Shown one piece after another: positions 7,350-12,396 of a DNA stretch of 12,396 nucleotides. Location: positions 1-12,396 of the forward strand of contig DASTJE010000275.1 in assembly GCA_035716845.1 (NCBI GenBank), given 5' to 3'. The stretch comes from CADEEN01 sp035716845 (GTDB lineage Bacteria > Pseudomonadota > Gammaproteobacteria > Burkholderiales > Burkholderiaceae_C). Numbering within the stretch: the first letter of the stretch is position 1; each line of letters begins with the position of its first letter. The notes below the pieces were generated by a model. That model saw nothing but the letters and a program-made list of their open reading frames with translations. It was not told the origin of the DNA and did no database searches. A program made the translations under genes and the position numbers.

Positions 7350-8072
7350 ATGACCACCGCCCACCGCCTGCTGCTGATCGACGACGACGTGCGCCTCACC
7401 GCGATGGTGGGCGACTACCTGCGCGGTGCCGGCTTCGAGGTGGACGTGGCGGGCTCGCTGGCCGCCGGGCGCGAGCGCCTGCACGGCAGCGCGTACGACG
7501 CGCTGCTGCTCGACCTGATGCTGCCCGACGGCGACGGCCTGGACTTCACCCGCAGCCTGCGCGCCGAGCCGCGCACGCGCCGCCTGCCGCTGCTGATGCT
7601 CACCGCGCGCGGCGAGCCGATGGACCGCATCGTCGGCCTCGAACGCGGCGCCGACGACTACCTGGGCAAGCCCTTCGAGCCGCGCGAGCTGCTGGCGCGC
7701 GTCAAGGCGCTGCTGCGTCGTGCGCAGCCGGAAGCCGCGCCCGACGAGGTGCTCGCCTTCGGCCGCCTGGAGATCGACCTCGGTGCGCGCGAGGCGCGCC
7801 TGGGCGGCCAGCGCTGCGACCTCACCAGCCACCAGTTCGAGCTGCTGGTGGTGCTGGCGCAGGCGGCCGGGCGCGTGCTCTCGCGCGACCAGATCATGGA
7901 CGCGCTGCGCGGCCACCCGCTGGAGGCCTTCGACCGCTCGATCGACGTGCACGTCTCGCGCATCCGCGCCGCCATCGAGGACGACCCCCGCACGCCCAAG
8001 CGCGTGCTCACCGTGCGCGGCGTGGGCTACCTGTTCGCCAAGCGCCAGGACGTCGACGCGCAGGAGGGCTGA
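7350..8072 (+). CDS. OmpR-family response regulator (CpxR/RstA-like)
   Basis: 240 residues. The receiver domain (about 5-120) has the acidic pair Asp11-Asp12, phospho-acceptor Asp55 (LLLDLMLPDG), switch Thr85 (LLMLTARG) and Lys107 (YLGKPF), all intact. The C-terminal winged-helix DNA-binding domain (about 140-233) has the expected LTSHQFELL, RSIDVHVSRIRAAIE and RVLTVRGVGYLF segments. ATG 7350 is chosen because it gives a normal N-terminus; an in-frame GTG at 7275 would add 25 residues across the terminator hairpin. It is followed after 24 bases by its probable partner kinase. The upstream box suggests it controls the CpxP-like gene (inference). Confidence 0.93.
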   Translation: MTTAHRLLLIDDDVRLTAMVGDYLRGAGFEVDVAGSLAAGRERLHGSAYDALLLDLMLPDGDGLDFTRSLRAEPRTRRLPLLMLTARGEPMDRIVGLERGADDYLGKPFEPRELLARVKALLRRAQPEAAPDEVLAFGRLEIDLGAREARLGGQRCDLTSHQFELLVVLAQAAGRVLSRDQIMDALRGHPLEAFDRSIDVHVSRIRAAIEDDPRTPKRVLTVRGVGYLFAKRQDVDAQEG

Positions 8073-8096
8073 GTCGCCCCCGCGGCGCGCCCATCC

Positions 8097-9494
8097 ATGA
8101 AATCGCTGTACCTGCGCATCTGGCTCACCATCGTCGTGGTGATGGGGCTGTTCGCCGTTGGCGCGGGCTGGCTGGCGCACGGCGAGCTGGAGCGCGAGCG
8201 CGTGCGCGGCGAGGCGGTGGCGCGCGAGCGCCTGTCGGCCTGGGCCGACCTGATCCAGCGCTCCCTGCCGCCGGCCGATGCGCCTGCGGACGACCAGGCC
8301 CTGGCCCTGCGTGAATGGTCGCTGCGCCTGCGCGTGCCGATGGCGCTGGACGCCCCCGACGGCACGCGCATCGGCGCCAGCGACGCCTACCTGCGCCGCA
8401 CCGCCGAACCCGACGCGCCGCGCGGCCAGCCGGTCAAGCTCGACGACGGCCGCACGCTGTGGGTGCTGCGCCGCCTGGGCGGTGCCGGCATGGGCGGCCC
8501 CGGCCCGGGCGCCGGCATGGGCCCGGGCATGATGGCCGGCCCCGGCGGGGCGCAGGGCTTCGGGCCGGGGCCCGGCGTGCCGCCGCGCGACGCGCTGCCG
8601 CCCGCGTTCCCGCCGCCGTGGATGCGCGGCACCGGGCTGGCGGTGCTGCTGGCCCTGCTGTTCCTGGCCGTGGCGCTGGGCGCCTACCCGGTGGTGCGCC
8701 ACCTCACGCGGCGCCTGGAGGCGCTCAAGCTGGGCGTCGAGCGCTTCGGCTCCGGCGCGCTGGGCCAGCGCGTGGACGCCAGCGGGCGCGACGAGGTGGC
8801 CGCGGTGGCCGCCAGCTTCAACCAGGCCGCCGAGCGCATCGAGGCCCTGGTGGGCTCGCACAAGAGCCTGCTGGCCAACGCCAGCCACGAGCTGCGCTCG
8901 CCGCTGGCGCGCATGAAGATGGCGCTGTCGATGCTCGACGACACCGCCGACCCGGCCGCGCGCGAGCGCCTGGCGCGCGAGCTGCGCACCAACATCGGCG
9001 AGCTCGACGCGCTGGTCGAGGAGGTGCTGCTGGCCAGCCGCATCGATGCGCAGGCGGCCGCCTTCGCCCAGGCGCCGGTGGAGCTGGTGGGCCTGGCCGC
9101 CGAGGAGGCGGCGCAGTTCGGCGCCGAGCTGCAGGCGAGCGAGGCCCAACTCACGGTGCCGGGCGACGAGCGCCTGCTGCGCCGCGCGCTGCGCAACCTG
9201 CTGGAGAACGCGCGCCGCTATGGCGGCGACGAGGTCAGCGTGCACGCCGCGCGCGCCGGCGCGCGCGTGGAGCTGCGCGTGTGCGACCGCGGCCCCGGCG
9301 TGCCGCCCGCACTGCGCGAGCGCATCTTCGAGCCCTTCTTCCGCCTGCCCGGCCACGCCGAGCGCGAGGGCGGCGTGGGCCTGGGGCTGGCGCTCGTCAA
9401 GCAGATCGCCGAGCGCCACGGCGGGCGCGTGCGCTGCGAGCCCGGCACCGAAGGCCGCGGCAGCTGCTTCGTGCTCAGCCTGCCGACGGCGTAG
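8097..9494 (+). CDS. Sensor histidine kinase (CpxA-like) with a Gly/Pro/Met-rich periplasmic segment
   Basis: 465 residues. Membrane segments lie at about 8-25 and 179-199, with a periplasmic sensor domain between them. HAMP (about 200-253) and HisKA follow, with phospho-acceptor His264 (NASHELRSPL). The ATPase has Asn371 in NLLENARR, G1 DRGPGVP at 397-403, the F-box FEPFFR and G2 GGVGLGLALV at 425-434. All catalytic boxes are intact, so it should phosphorylate the regulator encoded just before it. Residues 128-175, next to the second membrane segment, are low-complexity Gly/Pro/Met (GAGMGGPGPGAGMGPGMM) and resemble the tract in the CpxP-like protein. It ends nine bases from the convergent MATE gene. 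Confidence 0.93.
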   Translation: MKSLYLRIWLTIVVVMGLFAVGAGWLAHGELERERVRGEAVARERLSAWADLIQRSLPPADAPADDQALALREWSLRLRVPMALDAPDGTRIGASDAYLRRTAEPDAPRGQPVKLDDGRTLWVLRRLGGAGMGGPGPGAGMGPGMMAGPGGAQGFGPGPGVPPRDALPPAFPPPWMRGTGLAVLLALLFLAVALGAYPVVRHLTRRLEALKLGVERFGSGALGQRVDASGRDEVAAVAASFNQAAERIEALVGSHKSLLANASHELRSPLARMKMALSMLDDTADPAARERLARELRTNIGELDALVEEVLLASRIDAQAAAFAQAPVELVGLAAEEAAQFGAELQASEAQLTVPGDERLLRRALRNLLENARRYGGDEVSVHAARAGARVELRVCDRGPGVPPALRERIFEPFFRLPGHAEREGGVGLGLALVKQIAERHGGRVRCEPGTEGRGSCFVLSLPTA

Positions 9495-9503
9495 CTGCCG
9501 CGC

Positions 9504-10877
9504 TCACGGCCGGCACTGGCGCGCCGTGAACCAGCGCAGGAACAGCGTCAACGCGATGCCGGCCAGGGCCAGGCCGGCCGTCGACGCCAGCCAGTAGCCC
9601 GGCGCGCCCTGCATCGAGGCGGGCACGGTGCCGGTGGTGTTGAAGCCCAGCACGTAGCCGCCGCCCAGCCCCACGCCCCACACCGAGGCGGCGTAGATCA
9701 GCACCGGCACCGTGGCCACGCGCCAGGCCCGCAGCACGAACGCCGCCGTGATCTGCACCGCGTCGAACAGGTGGAACAGCGCCACCCAGGCCAGCAGCGG
9801 CAGGGCCGCGGCGATCACCGCCGCGTCGCCCGTGTACAGGCGCGCGATCGGGGCGCGCAACGCAAAGACGGTGCAACCCAGCACCAACGCCAGCAGCGCG
9901 GTGAACTCCAGCCCGTGCCAGCCCAGCCGGCGCGCGTCCGCCAGGTCGCCCGCGCCGATGCGCTGCGCCACCAGCGTGGAGGTGCCGTTGGCCAGCGCCA
10001 TCGACAGCATGAACAGCGTGGCCACCACGTTGGTGGCCACCTGGTGCCCGGCCACGGCCGTCTCCGACACGCGCGCGATGAAGAAGGCCATGAAGACGAA
10101 GCCCGTGACCTCGATGGCCACCGACAGGCCCATCGGCACGCCCAGCCTCAACTGGGCGCCGATGGCGCGCCAGTCGGGCGCGGACAGGCCGCGCCCGCCG
10201 ATGCGAAAGCCGGCATAGAACGGGTCGCGCCGCACCACCTGCCAGGCGATCAGCGCCTGGGCCCACATCGCGATGCAGGTGGCGACGCCGCAGCCCACCA
10301 CGCCCAGCGCCGGCAGCGGCCCGGCCCCGAACACCAGCGCCGCCGACAGCGGCACCTTCAGCGCCAGCCCGCCCAGCTGCAGCACCATCACCGCCTTGGG
10401 CCGCGACACCGCGACGTTGAAGCCGCGGTAGGCGGTGAACAGCAGCGCGGCCGGCAGCGAGAACGCCAGCGCGAGCAGGTAGCCGCGCACCTTGGCCGCC
10501 ATTTCGGGCGAGGCCTGGGCCAGCCACAGGAAGGGCGCCGGAAACGCCAGCAGCGCACTGCCCAGCAGCGACAGCCCCAGCGCCACCCACACCGCCTGGT
10601 GCAACTGCTCGCCGGCGGCTTCGAGGCGCTCGGCGCCGAAGAGCTGGCCGACGATCGGCCCGATGGCCAGCACCACGCCCATCAGGCCGATGAACACCGT
10701 GATGTAGGCCGAGGCCCCTACGGCGAAGGCCGCCAGGTCGGACGCGGCATAGCGCCCCACCAGCACGGTGTCGATGGTGGTGAACAGGAACACCGCCAGC
10801 TGGCCCACGAACACAGGCCAGGCGATCGGCACGATGCGCGCCACGTCGGCGCGCCAGACGGCCCAGCGCGAACTCAC
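9504..10877 (-). CDS. MATE-family multidrug efflux transporter
   Basis: 457 residues with about twelve hydrophobic segments in two similar halves, as in the NorM/DinF superfamily. Family signatures include PVFVGQLAVFLFTTIDTVLVG in the first helix, GQLFGAER after helix 2, and AGHQVATNVVA with SMALANGTSTLVAQRIGAGD in the second half. These inner-membrane antiporters expel cationic drugs or metabolites using sodium or proton gradients; the substrate here is unknown. The start GTG 10877-10875 overlaps the stop of the upstream DUF3717 gene as GTGA, which argues for translational coupling. A much longer open frame upstream exists but only shadows that gene. Confidence 0.93.
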   Translation of the reverse strand: MSSRWAVWRADVARIVPIAWPVFVGQLAVFLFTTIDTVLVGRYAASDLAAFAVGASAYITVFIGLMGVVLAIGPIVGQLFGAERLEAAGEQLHQAVWVALGLSLLGSALLAFPAPFLWLAQASPEMAAKVRGYLLALAFSLPAALLFTAYRGFNVAVSRPKAVMVLQLGGLALKVPLSAALVFGAGPLPALGVVGCGVATCIAMWAQALIAWQVVRRDPFYAGFRIGGRGLSAPDWRAIGAQLRLGVPMGLSVAIEVTGFVFMAFFIARVSETAVAGHQVATNVVATLFMLSMALANGTSTLVAQRIGAGDLADARRLGWHGLEFTALLALVLGCTVFALRAPIARLYTGDAAVIAAALPLLAWVALFHLFDAVQITAAFVLRAWRVATVPVLIYAASVWGVGLGGGYVLGFNTTGTVPASMQGAPGYWLASTAGLALAGIALTLFLRWFTARQCRP

Positions 10878-11329
10878 GCCGCGCGCGGCGCCAGCGACGC
10901 CGGGTCCGGGTGGTCGGCGCCCGAGGCGTGGCGCGCCCGCTCGGCGTAGCGGTTGAAGCGCCAGGCCGTGGCCTGCAGCGTGATGCGGCGCCACACGGCG
11001 CGCTTTTCGGAAGGGCTCATCACCGGCCAGTGCTGCACCTCGTCCTCGGTGCGGCCGCAGCCCTTGCACACCGCGTCGCCCTGCGCGGTGGAGCAGATGG
11101 CGATGCACGGCGCATCCGGCGTGGTGGCGTACCAGGCGAGCCAGGCCTCGCGCGAGCGCGCGGGCATGCTGTCCTCGTCGCACTCGGCCTCGCGGTAGTA
11201 CACCATCAGCGCGTACACCTCGGCCAGCGCGCGCACCTCGGCACACGCGGTGATGCCGTCGGGCGAAGGCGAGCGCTCGCGCCACCAGTTGATGGCGCGC
11301 TCGATGTCGGTGATGTGGATGCCGGCCAT
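10874..11329 (-). CDS. DUF3717-DUF1289 protein, function unknown
   Basis: 151 residues from ATG 11329. Residues 4-67 (IHITDIERAINWWRERSPS, ending WLAWYATT) match the Burkholderiales DUF3717 type. Residues 74-115 match DUF1289, with four cysteines in the pattern PC75IAIC79 and C88KGC91GRT that could hold a metal ion, probably zinc (inference). No signal peptide or membrane helix is seen. An earlier in-frame ATG at 11356 has a better ribosome binding site (gggag four bases before it) and would add nine residues; I kept the start that matches the domain's usual N-terminus. The gene is followed by the MATE transporter with a GTGA overlap. Confidence 0.85.
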   Translation of the reverse strand: MAGIHITDIERAINWWRERSPSPDGITACAEVRALAEVYALMVYYREAECDEDSMPARSREAWLAWYATTPDAPCIAICSTAQGDAVCKGCGRTEDEVQHWPVMSPSEKRAVWRRITLQATAWRFNRYAERARHASGADHPDPASLAPRAA

Positions 11330-11412
11330 GGGGGTCGCGAGCGGGGCGCGAAGCATAGCGCTCCCGCGCCGGGCGGGCCGGGGCGGGGCCACGCCCCGAG
11401 CGTCAGCTCAGC

Positions 11413-11592
11413 TCAGGCCGGCTCGGCAGGCTTGGCGGGCTCGATGGCCGGCGCCGCGCCGGTGGTGTCGGCCTCGTCCGCCGGCGCGGACTCGCCCGGC
11501 CCATGCGCCTTGCGCTGGGCCTTTTCTTCCTTCTTCCTCTTCTTGGCCAGCTCGCGCTGCCGCTTCTCGAACGCGTAATTGGGCTTGGGCAC
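11413..11592 (-). CDS. Small Lys/Arg-rich conserved protein, function unknown
   Basis: 59 residues from GTG 11592. The N-terminal half (PKPNYAFEKRQRELAKK, then RKKEEKAQRK) is strongly basic and helical. I recognise it as a small conserved protein of betaproteobacteria. The C-terminal half is rich in Ala, Pro, Glu and Asp and probably disordered. A strong ribosome binding site GAGGAG lies eight bases before the GTG, which fixes the start; open sequence further upstream in this frame is not coding. The basic helix could bind nucleic acid, but nothing proves it. The gene precedes the DUF3717 gene on the same strand. Confidence 0.75.
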   Translation of the reverse strand: MPKPNYAFEKRQRELAKKRKKEEKAQRKAHGPGESAPADEADTTGAAPAIEPAKPAEPA

Positions 11593-11626
11593 TGGGCGGG
11601 CTCCTCGTGGACTGGGCTCCACGATA

Positions 11627-11659
11627 CCCCATGCCGCGAAGCCGCCTGCCGGCATGGGG
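11627..11659. repeat. 10-bp inverted repeat between divergent genes
   Basis: ccccatgccg (11627-11636) and cggcatgggg (11650-11659) are perfect reverse complements, 13 bases apart and 23 bases centre to centre. They lie in the spacer between the small basic-protein gene and hsdR. The roughly two-turn spacing suits an operator for a dimeric regulator. A hairpin is possible, but no T-tract follows on either strand. Confidence 0.6.
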
Positions 11660-11755
11660 GCCCCGGCAAGGTTGCCAGTTGGAGCGGGCCCGGGGCGTCG
11701 GCTAACCTCCCACCCATGAACCACAGCGAGCGCGCCAGGGCGGGGTGAGGGGCTT

Positions 11756-12396
11756 GTGAGCACCCCGGAGCAGCGCGCCCGCGCCGAGATCGACCGCCTG
11801 CTCGGCCTGGCCGGGTGGGCGGTGCAGTCGGTGGGCGAGGCCGACCTGCATGCCGCGCGCGGCGTGGCGGTGCGCGAGTTTCCGCTCAACCCCGGCCACG
11901 GCTTCGCCGACTACCTGCTCTACGTGGACGGCAAGGCGGCTGGCGTGGTGGAGGCCAAGAAGCAGGGCGCCACGCTCACCGGCGTGGAGGTGCAATCCGC
12001 CCGCTACGCGCAAGGGCTGCCGGCCAGCCTGCCGGCGTGGCGCCGGCCGCTGCCCTTCGTCTACGAGTCCACCGGCGTCGAAACCCACTTCACCCACGGG
12101 CTGGACCCGGCGCCGCGTGCGCGCAGCGTGTTCGCCTTCCACCAGCCCGAGCGGCTGGCCGAGTGGCTGGCGCTGACGCAGCCGCCCGCCGGCACGGTGC
12201 AGGACGCCTCGCCCCCCTACGCGCACGCCACCTTCCTGGCGCGCGCGCAGCACATGCCCGAGCTCGTCACCGAATGGGGCGACTTCAAGCTCTGGCCGGC
12301 GCAGATCACCGCCATCCGCAACCTGGAAGCCAGCCTGGCACAGAACAAGCCGCGCGCGCTGATCCAGATGGCCACCGGCAGCGGCAAGACCTTCAC
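11756..12396 (+). CDS. hsdR: Type I restriction endonuclease subunit R (HsdR), N-terminal part
   Basis: 213 codons are visible before the window ends. Residues 8-25 (ARAEIDRLLGLAGWAVQ) begin the HSDR N-terminal nuclease domain. The PD-(D/E)xK core is Asp52 (ADYLL) with Glu66-Ala-Lys68 (VVEAKK). The segment from PLPFVYESTGVET (about 98-110) to the GLDPAPRARSVFAFH region (about 115-129) is typical of EcoKI-type R subunits. The helicase motor starts at LWPAQITAI (179-187, Q-motif-like), and Walker A ATGSGKT is at 206-212. The protein should cut unmodified DNA after ATP-driven translocation, in complex with HsdM and HsdS, not seen here. Start GTG 11756 follows gagggg (11747-11752) closely. Confidence 0.93.
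   Translation, partial: MSTPEQRARAEIDRLLGLAGWAVQSVGEADLHAARGVAVREFPLNPGHGFADYLLYVDGKAAGVVEAKKQGATLTGVEVQSARYAQGLPASLPAWRRPLPFVYESTGVETHFTHGLDPAPRARSVFAFHQPERLAEWLALTQPPAGTVQDASPPYAHATFLARAQHMPELVTEWGDFKLWPAQITAIRNLEASLAQNKPRALIQMATGSGKTF

Noticed and set aside
7146..9419. 757-residue minus-strand open frame opposite the two-component genes
   Set aside because: Repetitive His/Ala/Arg/Gln-rich translation with no recognisable domain, while the plus strand holds complete receiver and kinase motifs.
9771..10949. Plus-strand open frame across the MATE gene
   Set aside because: Translation is His/Arg/Gln-rich low complexity; the minus strand encodes a clear 12-helix transporter.
11384..11398. Small hairpin cggggc-cac-gccccg as a terminator for the small basic-protein gene
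   Set aside because: Six-base stem with a three-base loop and no T-tract; such hairpins are common by chance in this composition.
11593..11889. Upstream extension of the small basic protein frame
   Set aside because: It would overlap hsdR on the other strand; the GAGGAG site and family N-terminus fix the start at 11592.

Overview
The window is very GC-rich, densely coded DNA with strong G/C bias at codon third positions. Gene families and order (fkpB-ispH beside radC, a DUF3717/DUF1289 protein, a small Lys-rich 'KPNYAFEKRQRE' protein) point to a betaproteobacterium of the order Burkholderiales, most like Comamonadaceae or the Rubrivivax/Leptothrix group. The genus cannot be fixed from this sequence alone. 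I count fourteen protein genes (partial at both ends) and one tRNA. No stretch over 300 bases lacks a gene; the longest gap is about 163 bases.

Left part (1-5431) is mostly housekeeping. The 3' end of a group II truncated haemoglobin gene converges on a radC-smr pair on the minus strand, across a repeat-containing spacer. Divergent from radC is fkpB-ispH (peptidyl-prolyl isomerase and the last enzyme of the MEP isoprenoid pathway), followed on the same strand by serS and a 2-keto-4-pentenoate hydratase-like gene. A tRNA-Ser(CGA) gene with a strong hairpin terminator comes next, so seryl-tRNA synthetase and one of its substrates lie about 900 bases apart.

Middle part (5628-9494): a lipoprotein of unknown function, then an envelope-stress module of the Cpx type: a periplasmic CpxP/Spy-like protein, an OmpR-family response regulator and a membrane histidine kinase. 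Three things stand out. An exact match to the enterobacterial CpxR box (GTAAA-N5-GTAAA) lies before the CpxP-like gene. A Gly/Pro/Met-rich tract occurs in both the CpxP-like protein and the periplasmic part of the kinase. A good intrinsic terminator lies between the CpxP-like gene and the response regulator gene.

Right part (9504-12396): a minus-strand cluster made of a 59-residue Lys-rich protein, a DUF3717-DUF1289 protein and a MATE efflux pump, the last two overlapping by GTGA. Divergent from it, the 5' end of a type I restriction endonuclease subunit (hsdR) runs off the window just after its Walker A motif. It is probably the first gene seen of a restriction-modification locus. I see no wholly new system. 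The best leads are the CpxR-type box, the shared Met-rich tract and the terminator in the Cpx-like module.
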